From positions 2,976,001-3,040,000 of the forward strand of contig OW818645.1 of assembly GCA_942492835.1 (NCBI GenBank): DNA of 64,000 nucleotides, given 5' to 3'. Positions 7,665 through 15,336 of the stretch are shown here, in pieces. How positions within the stretch are numbered: the stretch's first letter is position 1; each line of letters begins with the position of its first letter. Both the position numbers and the translations under genes were made by a program. The notes beneath the pieces were generated by a model. The model saw only the letters and a list, made by a program, of their open reading frames with translations. It searched no databases and was not told where the DNA came from. The DNA is from GWB2-37-7 sp942492835 (lineage in GTDB: Bacteria; Bacillota; Clostridia; Lutisporales; Lutisporaceae).

Positions 7665-8890
7665 TTAAAAAATTACAAAGAAAATTCATTATCATTGCAA
7701 TGGGGTCATTGGCTTTGGTTATAGTGATGCTGCTTGGTTCGATTAACACGATTAATCTATACCAGATGGATCGCAAAGTGAATGGTGCCATTAGGATTCT
7801 TGCAGAAAACCAGGGACAGTTTCCAAGGTATGAAAAAGGAAAACCGCCACCTCGTATGCCAAGGTTTGGTTTTGAAATGAATGAAGAAACCCAGTTTCAA
7901 ATCCGATATTTTGTAGTTGAGGTTAATCAAAATGGTAATATCCGAGAAATCGATACAAGTCATATTGCAGCTGTTACTTCGGATGATGCAGTAGAATATG
8001 CAAACAAAGTGATTAGTGGAAGTAAGAGAAGTGGATATAAGGGCATATATAAGTATACAGTAGTAGATCAGTCGTATGGTTATATGCTTGTGTTTATGGA
8101 TTGCAGAAGTCAGATACAGACAGCTACTGTATTTTTATTGACTTCTTGTGGAGTCGCATTAGTAAATCTTCTGCTTGTATTTCTTCTTGTGTCTATATTT
8201 TCAAAAAAAGCGATTAATCCTATCATAGAAAGTATCGATAAACAAAAGCAGTTTATTACAGATGCAGGACACGAGATTAAGACGCCGCTTGCCATTATTT
8301 CAGCTAATGCAGATGTGTTGGAGCTGACTGGTGGTGAAAATGAATGGATTGCCAGCATCAGAAATCAGACGATTCGCCTTGACAAACTTGTAAAAAATTT
8401 ACTGATGCTTTCAAAGATGGATGAGGATAATATTAAATTGGTGTTTACTGATTTTGATTTAAGCGATACAGTTTTTAAAGCAGCAGGTCCATTTGAAACT
8501 ATTGCACAAACACAGAATAAAAAGTTTTTAATGGATATCCAGCCAGGTCTGAAATTACATGGAGATGAGGGCGGTATCCATCAACTGATTTCTACTCTTG
8601 TTGACAATGCTATCAAGTATTCTAATGAAGAAGGAATCATCAAAATTTCTTTAGCTGCTGTAAAAAAAGGAGTAAAGCTAGAAGTATATAATACTACAGA
8701 TGAGATTCACAAAGAAAATTTAGACAAGCTATTTGATAGATTCTATCGTGCTGACTTCTCAAGAACAAGAGAAACTGGGGGATATGGAATTGGGCTTTCT
8801 ATTGCCAAGTCCATTGTACAGGCGCATTATGGAAAGATTTCGGTCAGAAGTGAGGATGGAAAATCCATTTGCTTTACTGTTCTGATCTAA
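7661..8890 (+). CDS. sensor histidine kinase
   Basis: Membrane sensor kinase of 409 residues. TM1 is at about residues 10-32 (IIIAMGSLALVIVMLLGSI), followed by an extracytoplasmic sensor of ~120 residues and TM2 at about 157-180. The H-box is FITDAGHEIKTPLA, and the HATPase region has VDNAIKYSNEEG (N box) and GGYGIGLSIAK (G2). No separate HAMP domain is evident. It is translationally coupled to the regulator. The signal sensed is unknown; the VTC/DUF4956/lipoprotein operon next door is its probable target. A terminator follows immediately. Confidence 0.92.
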   Translation: MIKKLQRKFIIIAMGSLALVIVMLLGSINTINLYQMDRKVNGAIRILAENQGQFPRYEKGKPPPRMPRFGFEMNEETQFQIRYFVVEVNQNGNIREIDTSHIAAVTSDDAVEYANKVISGSKRSGYKGIYKYTVVDQSYGYMLVFMDCRSQIQTATVFLLTSCGVALVNLLLVFLLVSIFSKKAINPIIESIDKQKQFITDAGHEIKTPLAIISANADVLELTGGENEWIASIRNQTIRLDKLVKNLLMLSKMDEDNIKLVFTDFDLSDTVFKAAGPFETIAQTQNKKFLMDIQPGLKLHGDEGGIHQLISTLVDNAIKYSNEEGIIKISLAAVKKGVKLEVYNTTDEIHKENLDKLFDRFYRADFSRTRETGGYGIGLSIAKSIVQAHYGKISVRSEDGKSICFTVLI

Positions 8891-8905
8891 TATATGAATG
8901 TAAGT

Positions 8906-8953
8906 GAGCAATATAGTTGATTATTTCGGTCAATTATATTGCTCTATTTTTTT
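8906..8953 (+). terminator. intrinsic terminator of the two-component operon
   Basis: A 15-bp stem (8906-8920 with 8930-8944, one G-U pair) with a TTTCGG-containing loop is followed by an interrupted T-tract. Confidence 0.85.
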
Positions 8954-8960
8954 GAAAAGT

Positions 8961-9015
8961 TTTAAGTAAATTTAAAGTTCCATTTAAGGTTCATTTTAAG
9001 TAAGAGTAATAGAAT
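8961..9015 (+). promoter_or_regulatory. four TTTAA(A/G) direct repeats and promoter of the VTC operon
   Basis: TTTAAG-type boxes start at 8961, 8971, 8983 and 8995, that is 10-12 bp apart. The last ends 8-9 bp before TAGAAT at 9010-9015. The arrangement copies the 6830-6862 promoter and looks like a PhoB-style activator site replacing the -35. Confidence 0.6.
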
Positions 9016-9057
9016 AGATATATCAGATAATACAAATTAAAGACAGGAGGAATTTGA

Positions 9058-9792
9058 ATGAGTCAATTCCAAGGAACTTTTAAAAGATATGAAAAGAAAT
9101 ATTTACTAAGTGAAAAGAAATATAAAATGCTTAGACAAAGATTTCAAGATAAGCTTATTATAGATAATTTTAGGAAGTCAGCTATTAATAATATCTACTT
9201 TGATACACCAGACCATCGGCTGATTCGTAATTCTTTGGAGAAACCGATTTACAAGGAGAAGTTAAGGCTAAGAAGTTATGGAACACCGTCAGATGATGAT
9301 ATGGTTTATGTTGAGTTAAAAAAGAAGTATAAAGGAGTCGTTTACAAAAGGCGTGTGAAAATGGAGCTTCCTATGGCTGAAAGTTATTTATATGACTTAG
9401 AAGCAGTCAGCAAGCCATCACAAATTACAAAAGAAATCGACTGGTTTTTAAACTTCTATAAAGGTATAGCACCAGCAATGTATATTTCCTATAATCGAAT
9501 AGCCATGTATGGGGTGGAAGATGCAGAGCTTCGTGTTACCTTTGATAGTGACATTCTGTGGAGAGAAGATGAGCTTTGGCTAGAATCTGGAGTCGCTGGC
9601 AATCAGTTGTTAGAAGAAGGTGAGCGACTTATGGAGATTAAGATCCCGGAGACTATGCCCCTTTGGCTATCGCATATATTAGATGAATTGGAAATTTATC
9701 CAGCATCATTCTCTAAATATGGAAATGCATATCAGACATCAGAACAATTAAAGAAAAATGAAAGAAAAAAGGGAGAAATAAAATATGCTTAA
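9058..9792 (+). CDS. VTC-domain polyphosphate polymerase-like protein
   Basis: Cytosolic catalytic-type VTC domain protein of 244 residues. The tunnel-fold signature residues are visible: ERYEKKY-like FKRYEKKYLLS at the start, IYFDTPDHRLIRNSL, KLRLRSYG, YVELKKKYKGVVYKRR and, near the end, LMEIKIPE with EIYPASFSKYGNAY. These basic and acidic residues line the NTP/polyphosphate tunnel in yeast Vtc4. The bacterial members usually pair with a DUF4956 membrane protein, as here (8-bp overlap). Polyphosphate synthesis itself is not shown for this subgroup. The AGGAGG before ATG 9058 sets the start. Confidence 0.88.
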   Translation: MSQFQGTFKRYEKKYLLSEKKYKMLRQRFQDKLIIDNFRKSAINNIYFDTPDHRLIRNSLEKPIYKEKLRLRSYGTPSDDDMVYVELKKKYKGVVYKRRVKMELPMAESYLYDLEAVSKPSQITKEIDWFLNFYKGIAPAMYISYNRIAMYGVEDAELRVTFDSDILWREDELWLESGVAGNQLLEEGERLMEIKIPETMPLWLSHILDELEIYPASFSKYGNAYQTSEQLKKNERKKGEIKYA

Positions 9793-10450
9793 TTCAATTT
9801 TAACAGATACATTTTCAATATATACATTTTTAATTTGTGTTGCTGCTTCTCTGGTGTTAGGAGCAGTGATTGCATGGGTACACAGCTTGCATAACAGTAG
9901 CAGTAAAGGCTTTGTTATGACCATTGCCCTGCTTCCAGCAATTGTTCAAATGGTCATTATGTTAGTCAATGGAAACCTTGGTACTGGGGTTGCTGTTATG
10001 GGAGCATTCAGTCTGGTTCGTTTCCGTTCTATACCAGGAAATGCAAAGGAAATCAGTAGCATTTTCCTAGCAATGGCAGTTGGTCTTGCCTTAGGAATGG
10101 GATATTTAACAGCAGCAGTATTATTTGTTGTCATCATTGGCAGTGCTACTATTTTATACAATGTTACTAACTTTGGTGAACCGAAATACAAAGAAAAGGA
10201 GTTAAAGATTACTATTCCAGAAGGACTGGATTATACAGGAATCTTTGATGATTTATTTAAAAAGTACACAACCAAACATGAATTGATTAAGGTAAAAACA
10301 GCTAATATGGGAAGCCTTTACAAATTAGATTATCGAATCCAATTAAAAAATCCTACCGAGGAAAAGGTGCTAATTGATGAACTTCGTTGTAGAAATGGTA
10401 ACTTGGAAATCGCTTGTGGGAAGGTCGCATTTGGAAGTGAAGAACTATAA
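9785..10450 (+). CDS. DUF4956 membrane protein
   Basis: A 221-residue integral membrane protein of the DUF4956 family. About four hydrophobic segments fill residues 10-130 (for example FLICVAASLVLGAVIAW and IFLAMAVGLALGMGYL), with the family signature GAFSLVRFRSIPGNAKEIS between them. A soluble alpha/beta tail of ~90 residues follows. It overlaps the VTC gene by 8 bp, implying coupled translation and probably a complex. DUF4956 proteins have no assigned activity; the repeated genomic link to VTC and CotH/beta-helix proteins suggests a cell-surface polymer role. Confidence 0.88.
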   Translation: MLNSILTDTFSIYTFLICVAASLVLGAVIAWVHSLHNSSSKGFVMTIALLPAIVQMVIMLVNGNLGTGVAVMGAFSLVRFRSIPGNAKEISSIFLAMAVGLALGMGYLTAAVLFVVIIGSATILYNVTNFGEPKYKEKELKITIPEGLDYTGIFDDLFKKYTTKHELIKVKTANMGSLYKLDYRIQLKNPTEEKVLIDELRCRNGNLEIACGKVAFGSEEL

Positions 10451-10472
10451 TAAACGAGAGAGAGGTAACAGG

Positions 10473-12044
10473 ATGAGAAAAAAATTGAAATTATGTTTAA
10501 TAATTATAACAATTATAGCAACTTTGTTAACTGGATGTGGAGCCAGTCAGGATGTTCAGACGGAAGCTACAACAGCTAGTACGACCACTTCGCAGGTGGT
10601 TGTAGATAAAGAATTTACAGCAAAAGATTTGGATGTGGGATATGAAGATAGTACAGCAACCCATATTACATTTGATGGAAGCAATATAGAAGTTACAGGA
10701 GATGGAGCTACATCCAAGGACGGTGTATTAACAATCAAAAATAAAGGTACTTATGTAATTACTGGTACTTTGAAAGATGGACAGATTGTAGTAGATGCTG
10801 AGGATACTGATAAGGTTCAAGTTGTATTAAATGGAGTATGTATTACCTGTTTAGATAATGCCCCAATCTATATTAAAAACGCAGATAAAACATTTATTAC
10901 TCTAAAGGAGAATACTGAAAATACATTGACAGATGGCTCGAAATATACTCAAACAGATGATAATAATGTGGATGGTGTTATTTTTAGCAAGGTAGATTTA
11001 ACTATCAATGGTAACGGAATCTTAAATATCACAGCTAACTATAATCATGGAATTGCATCAAAGGATGATCTTATTATCACTGGCGGAACTTTCAATATCA
11101 CAGCAGCGAAGGATGCTTTAAATGGAAAAGATTGCGTAAAAATCAAAGATGGGATATTTAACCTAAATGCAACTACTGGAAATGGAATTCAGTCAAAAAA
11201 TGGTGATGATACCACAAAAGGATATGTGTATATTTGTGGTGGCGATATTAATATTTTAAAATGTCAGGAAGGAATTGAAGGAACTGCTATTCTCGTTGAA
11301 GCTGGCGAAATCGATATGAAAGCTGAAGATGATGGGTTTAATGCAGCAAGTGGCAAGAGTGATACAACAGAAGCTTTGACAATTCAACCAGAAAGAGATA
11401 AGACAACAAATGCAACAGACACAAAAGAACCAGGGCGACCAGAAAAGGGCGGATTTGGAGGTGGCGGAAATCCATTTGAAGCTGGTGCCAATTGTTATAT
11501 TTCTATTACAGGCGGAACGATTACAGTGAATGCATCAGGAGATGGGATTGATTCCAACGGTTCTCTTTATATATCAGGTGGCAATATTTATGTAAGCGGC
11601 CCTACAAATGGTGGAAACGGTGGACTGGATTACAATGGAACTGCAAATATTACTGGTGGAACTATTGTCGTAGCAGGCAGCACAGGAATGGCACAAGGAT
11701 TCTCAGACTCATCCAGTCAGTATTCTCTATTAAATAATTTTACAACAGCTTGTGAAGCAGGAACAGAGGTTAAATTAACAGATAAAACTGGTAAAGTTGT
11801 AGTGTCTTATAAGCCAGACAAGCAATATCAATCGGTGGTTATCAGTACACCAGAACTTGCAAAAGATAACACTTATACCTTAACTTGTGGAAGTCAGACT
11901 GTAGAAGTTACACTTTCTTCAGTGGTAACTAGTAATGGACAGCAAGGAATGGGAGGTCATGGAGGACAACCAAGACTGGATGGTATGAAAAAGCCAGAAG
12001 GCGGTAAGAGCATGGAGGGTATAAAGACAAGGGAAGGTAATTAG
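10473..12044 (+). CDS. beta-helix carbohydrate-binding lipoprotein (DUF4353-like)
   Basis: Predicted exported lipoprotein of 523 residues. The start is ATG 10473 (GAGAGAGGTAACAGG upstream); the lipobox is LLTGC at about residues 19-23. The body is built of Gly/Asn/Thr-rich strands with repeated ITGGTFNI, ISGGNIYV, ITGGTIVVAG units typical of the carbohydrate-binding domain family DUF4353 that accompanies VTC and DUF4956 genes. A Gly/Pro-rich linker (GGFGGGGNPFEAG) sits near residue 330 and another Gly-rich tail ends the protein. It probably binds a wall or spore polymer. A coding-like remnant just downstream hints that the 3' end may be altered. Confidence 0.82.
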   Translation: MRKKLKLCLIIITIIATLLTGCGASQDVQTEATTASTTTSQVVVDKEFTAKDLDVGYEDSTATHITFDGSNIEVTGDGATSKDGVLTIKNKGTYVITGTLKDGQIVVDAEDTDKVQVVLNGVCITCLDNAPIYIKNADKTFITLKENTENTLTDGSKYTQTDDNNVDGVIFSKVDLTINGNGILNITANYNHGIASKDDLIITGGTFNITAAKDALNGKDCVKIKDGIFNLNATTGNGIQSKNGDDTTKGYVYICGGDINILKCQEGIEGTAILVEAGEIDMKAEDDGFNAASGKSDTTEALTIQPERDKTTNATDTKEPGRPEKGGFGGGGNPFEAGANCYISITGGTITVNASGDGIDSNGSLYISGGNIYVSGPTNGGNGGLDYNGTANITGGTIVVAGSTGMAQGFSDSSSQYSLLNNFTTACEAGTEVKLTDKTGKVVVSYKPDKQYQSVVISTPELAKDNTYTLTCGSQTVEVTLSSVVTSNGQQGMGGHGGQPRLDGMKKPEGGKSMEGIKTREGN

Positions 12045-12058
12045 GATAATCTAGGCTT

Positions 12059-12142
12059 GTATTGCCACCACCACCTCAGGATAGTAGTAAAAATTCTAAT
12101 ACAAGCACAGAAGCACAACAAAATTCATTACTTTTTACATAG
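12059..12142 (+). other. coding-like remnant after the lipoprotein
   Basis: The frame at 12059-12142 reads VLPPPPQDSSKNSNTSTEA and on to a stop, a Pro/Ser/Thr-rich stretch like the tails of surface lipoproteins. It is out of frame (+2) with the gene above and has no start, so it is probably a relic of a longer C-terminus or of a lost gene. Confidence 0.3.
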
Positions 12143-12257
12143 TCTTTTTATCAATGACTGACTTTTCTAATTAATTTATTGTATAATATTGTATAACATA
12201 TGTAGACAAGCTATAATTTTAATAAAAGGTATTCTAATAAATTCAAGGGGGAATAAG

Positions 12258-12944
12258 ATGAAAATCACATGTATATCAGCATCAAATACTAAATTAATAG
12301 GTGACAAAAGTACATCGACAAAGGTATGTAATTTAATAAAAGAAACTATTTTGAAGGATTACAACGAAGATATATCTGTTGATGTGGTTCCATTGATGGA
12401 TTATGACATAAAACCATGTATTTTATGTGGAGCTTGTTTAGAAAGCAAAAGTTGTGTAGAGGATGAGGAATTTAATCTAATACTATCTAAATTAATAAAT
12501 TCCCAGGGCGTTTTTGTAGTTGTTCCTCATTATTCACCTATACCAGCAAAATTAATAATGGTATTTGAGAAGATAAATGAAATTAATTATGCAAGCTGGG
12601 CAAACGATCCAGAATACAAATCTCCATTTAATAATAAGCCAGTTGGAATTATAGGGCATGGGGGTATGGTTGAAAATGAAAAGGTTCTGAAGTATTATCA
12701 TGAACATCTCATTACTCCAGTAGCTTATGCAATGAGCTCACTTTATTTCAATGTCATTAAGCAAGATGACAACTTTCCTAATGGAGCTGCTTTTGGGCTA
12801 AAGGACAGATCTTGTTTAAAGAAAGTAGAAAACTCTGTTTTTCCTGAAATTATTCAAGATTGGTCAACTATTGAAGAAAGAATAAAACCATTGATTGCAA
12901 ATGTAATGAAAGAAATAAATGATTCTTACATTACAACCGTCTAA
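12258..12944 (+). CDS. flavodoxin-family NAD(P)H-dependent oxidoreductase
   Basis: A 228-residue flavodoxin-like protein, related to NADPH-dependent FMN reductases and iron-sulfur flavoproteins. It begins KITCISASNTKLIGDKSTST, where the Ser/Thr-rich loop would bind FMN phosphate. Then PCILCGACLESKSC provides a Cys cluster at about residues 54-67 as in Isf-type proteins, and VFVVVPHYSPIPAKL follows. The ATG 12258 comes 8 bp after AAGGGGG. It stands alone and stops 5 bp before a response regulator that lacks a clear ribosome-binding site. The substrate is unknown; whether an Fe-S cluster is bound cannot be settled from sequence. Confidence 0.75.
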   Translation: MKITCISASNTKLIGDKSTSTKVCNLIKETILKDYNEDISVDVVPLMDYDIKPCILCGACLESKSCVEDEEFNLILSKLINSQGVFVVVPHYSPIPAKLIMVFEKINEINYASWANDPEYKSPFNNKPVGIIGHGGMVENEKVLKYYHEHLITPVAYAMSSLYFNVIKQDDNFPNGAAFGLKDRSCLKKVENSVFPEIIQDWSTIEERIKPLIANVMKEINDSYITTV

Positions 12945-12945
12945 A

Positions 12946-12966
12946 CGTCGTGCCTAGGACCATATT
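12946..12966 (-). repeat. REP-like sequence (degenerate copy)
   Basis: GTCGTGCCTAGGACCATATTG agrees at 19 of 21 bases with the reverse complement of 49030-49050 (written here in two parts: GTCGTGCCT, then AGGACCATATTG). It spans the start of the response regulator gene and the end of the gap after the flavodoxin gene. Confidence 0.45.
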
Positions 12967-13630
12967 GATTATAGAAGATGACATTGCTTTGAGCAATGGT
13001 ATTATACTTGCTCTAAAGGACGATACTTGCGCTTTTGTACAAGCATATGATATTGCCAGTGCAAGACGACAAGTGGAAGAGAAACTTTTTGACTTGGTAA
13101 TTTTGGATGTAAATTTACCAGATGGAAACGGTCTTGATTTTTTAGCGGATGTTCGAAAAACTTTAAACTTACCTGTGATTGTCTTAACCGCCAATGATAT
13201 GGAAACCGACATTATAACAGGTTTTGAGCTCGGTGCTGACGACTATATCACAAAGCCATTTAGCCTTATGGTATTGCGAGCAAGAGTGGGAGTTCAATTG
13301 CGTAAAGCTAAGAATCAGATTTCAGAAATTATACAAATTGATGAGTTTTTATTTTCCTTTGAAAAAATGATGTTTTTAAAAAATGATAGAGTCATAGAAC
13401 TAAGCAAAACTGAGCAGAAATTACTCCGCATTTTGGTAGAAAACAAAGGTAACACCATTTCTCGTGCAGATTTAGTGGACAGGATTTGGACAGATGGAGC
13501 AGAATATGTTGACGAAAATGCATTATCTGTTTCGATAAAGAGGCTTCGTAATAAATTGGAAGATAATCCCTCGTCACCAGAGTACATAAAAACAGTCTAT
13601 GGTATTGGCTATATGTGGGTGGTGAATTGA
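12950..13630 (+). CDS. OmpR-family response regulator (ABC-linked)
   Basis: A 226-residue response regulator. TILIIEDDIALSNG opens the receiver, LVILDVNLPDGNG holds the phosphoacceptor Asp, and DDYITKPFSLMVLRARV the Lys. The C-terminal winged helix ends with SVSIKRLRNKLE and VYGIGYMWVVN. The only usable start is GTG 12950 (TTG 12965 would clip the first strand), yet no Shine-Dalgarno precedes it. The upstream bases are a REP-like sequence, so an insertion or deletion may have replaced the native leader. It is followed at once by its kinase and then the ABC transporter. Expression may depend on readthrough from the flavodoxin gene. Confidence 0.88.
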   Translation: MPRTILIIEDDIALSNGIILALKDDTCAFVQAYDIASARRQVEEKLFDLVILDVNLPDGNGLDFLADVRKTLNLPVIVLTANDMETDIITGFELGADDYITKPFSLMVLRARVGVQLRKAKNQISEIIQIDEFLFSFEKMMFLKNDRVIELSKTEQKLLRILVENKGNTISRADLVDRIWTDGAEYVDENALSVSIKRLRNKLEDNPSSPEYIKTVYGIGYMWVVN

Positions 13631-13631
13631 T

Positions 13632-14549
13632 GTGAATGCATTTAATTATATTTGCATTGGGATTGCTGTTGTTGCATTATTTATAGCGGCAATTGCGATT
13701 ATCCTATATCGTCAAAATACAAAACTGATGCTTGAAAGAATCGGCTATATGCTTGATACAGCTATAAATGGAAGCTTTGAAGAAGGTGTTTTTGATGAAT
13801 CTGTTATATCAGCAGTGGAATCGAAGCTGGCGCGCTTCCTTTCTACATGTGCAGTATCATCAAAGAATCTAACTGCGGAAAAGGACAAAATTAAGAAACT
13901 AATTTCTGATATTTCCCATCAAACTAAAACACCAATTGCCAATATATTACTTTATTCACAGCTTCTTAGTGAGCATGAATTACCGGAGGAATGTAGTGTT
14001 TGTGTAAAAGCTTTATCTTCACAAGCAGAAAAACTGAACTTTCTTATCAATGCTTTGGTAAAAGCCTCACGTCTTGAAACGGGTATTATTACTGTTATAC
14101 CAAAGCAAGAAAAAGTACAACATTTGCTAGATAGAGTACGAGAAGAGATAATGCCAAAGACAGAAAACAAGAAAACCTTGCTTACTATGGAGGATACAAC
14201 TATAAGCGCTTGTTTTGACCTTAAATGGACAACTGAAGCAGTTTATAATATTGTGGATAATGCAGTGAAATATACGGGTAACGGTGGCTCTGTTATAATA
14301 AGAACTATGCTCTATGAGTTATTCTGTCGAATCGACATTACCGATAATGGTATTGGTATTGCAGAGGAAGAACAGAGCAAAATATTTACACGCTTCTATC
14401 GCTCAGGAACTGTAAGTGATAGAGAGGGTGTTGGTATCGGTTTGTTTTTGGCGAGGGAAATCATAGCAGCTCAGGGCGGTTATATCAAAGTATCCTCTGC
14501 ACAGGGGAGAGGTTCTACTTTTTCAATATTTCTGCCTAAAGAGAAATAA
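13632..14549 (+). CDS. sensor histidine kinase (short, ABC-linked)
   Basis: A 305-residue kinase with a single N-terminal hydrophobic segment (residues ~6-25, ICIGIAVVALFIAAIAIIL) and no extracellular sensor. This is typical of kinases that sense through an ABC permease. The H-box is KLISDISHQTKTPIANI, the N-box YNIVDNAVKYTGNGG, and DNGIGIAEEE plus GVGIGLFLAREI form the ATP lid. The start is GTG 13632, with GGTGG 9 bp upstream, 1 bp after the regulator stop. The ABC ATPase and permease downstream are probably both target and co-sensor, as in Bce- or Vnc-type modules. Confidence 0.9.
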   Translation: MNAFNYICIGIAVVALFIAAIAIILYRQNTKLMLERIGYMLDTAINGSFEEGVFDESVISAVESKLARFLSTCAVSSKNLTAEKDKIKKLISDISHQTKTPIANILLYSQLLSEHELPEECSVCVKALSSQAEKLNFLINALVKASRLETGIITVIPKQEKVQHLLDRVREEIMPKTENKKTLLTMEDTTISACFDLKWTTEAVYNIVDNAVKYTGNGGSVIIRTMLYELFCRIDITDNGIGIAEEEQSKIFTRFYRSGTVSDREGVGIGLFLAREIIAAQGGYIKVSSAQGRGSTFSIFLPKEK

Positions 14550-14572
14550 TTCTTTCAAAACTGTTAGATTTC

Positions 14573-14605
14573 AGAAAGAATGTAGAAAGATTCTTATGCT
14601 ATAGT
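14573..14605 (+). promoter_or_regulatory. AGAAAG direct repeats and promoter of the ABC operon
   Basis: AGAAAG at 14573-14578 and 14584-14589 are 11 bp apart and end 10 bp before TATAGT at 14600-14605. This fits an OmpR-type activator site for the adjacent regulator. Confidence 0.5.
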
Positions 14606-14645
14606 CTGTATTGTAGATATATCTCAATACAGACTATTATTTTTA
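14601..14645 (+). terminator. terminator of the regulator-kinase operon, overlapping the ABC promoter
   Basis: ATAGTCTGTATTG at 14601-14613 pairs perfectly with CAATACAGACTAT at 14625-14637, followed by TATTTTTA. Transcripts started at the overlapping promoter would lack the left arm and escape it. Confidence 0.65.
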
Positions 14646-14658
14646 GGGGGAACTCAAA

Positions 14659-15336
14659 ATGACGATACTTGAAACAAAAAAATTAAAAAAATATTATGGA
14701 AGCGGAGAAACAACGGTTAAAGCACTAGATGGAGTTGATTTTACTGTAGAGAATGCAGAGTTTGTGACAATTATAGGTACATCTGGCAGCGGCAAATCCA
14801 CCCTTTTACATATGCTTGGAGGACTTGATCGTCCTACGAGCGGAACTGTTATAGTGGATGGAAAGGAGATTTTTTCGCTAAAAGACGAAGAATTGACAAT
14901 TTTTCGTAGAAGAAAAATTGGATTTGTGTTTCAAAACTATAATCTTGTGTCTGTTTTAAATGTTTACGAAAACATTGTTCTACCAATCCAGCTTGATGGA
15001 AATGAGCCAGATAAAGCCTATGTAAATAAAATAATTGAGACCTTGGGACTTCAAAGCAAACAGAACAATTTGCCAAGCAACTTGTCTGGCGGACAGCAAC
15101 AGCGAGTGGCAATAGCACGAGCTTTAGCAGCAAAGCCTGCTATCATACTTGCTGATGAACCTACAGGCAATCTTGACAGTAAAACAAGTCTTGATGTAAT
15201 GGGACTCCTTAAAGTAACAAGCCAACAATTCAAACAGACCATTGTAATGATTACTCACAACGAAGAAATTGCACAGATGGCAGATCGAATCATTCGTATT
15301 GAGGACGGGAAAATTGTAGGTGGTGGTTGTAGATGA
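14659..15336 (+). CDS. ABC transporter ATP-binding protein (MacB/BceA type)
   Basis: A 225-residue ATPase of the LolD/MacB/BceA family. Walker A is GTSGSGKSTL, the Q-loop is FVFQNYNLV, the signature LSGGQQQRVAIARAL, Walker B IILADEPTGNLD and the switch His is in VMITHNEEIA. All catalytic residues are present. It overlaps the permease by 4 bp (ATGA), so the two form one transporter. Together with the preceding kinase that lacks a sensor domain, this is a detoxification or envelope-stress module; the likely substrates are cell-wall-active peptides, but that is inferred. Confidence 0.92.
   Translation: MTILETKKLKKYYGSGETTVKALDGVDFTVENAEFVTIIGTSGSGKSTLLHMLGGLDRPTSGTVIVDGKEIFSLKDEELTIFRRRKIGFVFQNYNLVSVLNVYENIVLPIQLDGNEPDKAYVNKIIETLGLQSKQNNLPSNLSGGQQQRVAIARALAAKPAIILADEPTGNLDSKTSLDVMGLLKVTSQQFKQTIVMITHNEEIAQMADRIIRIEDGKIVGGGCR

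Noticed and set aside
10374..10472. Extension of the lipoprotein gene upstream to 10374
   Set aside because: It would overlap the DUF4956 gene by 77 bp and bury the signal peptide; ATG 10473 gives a perfect lipoprotein signal.
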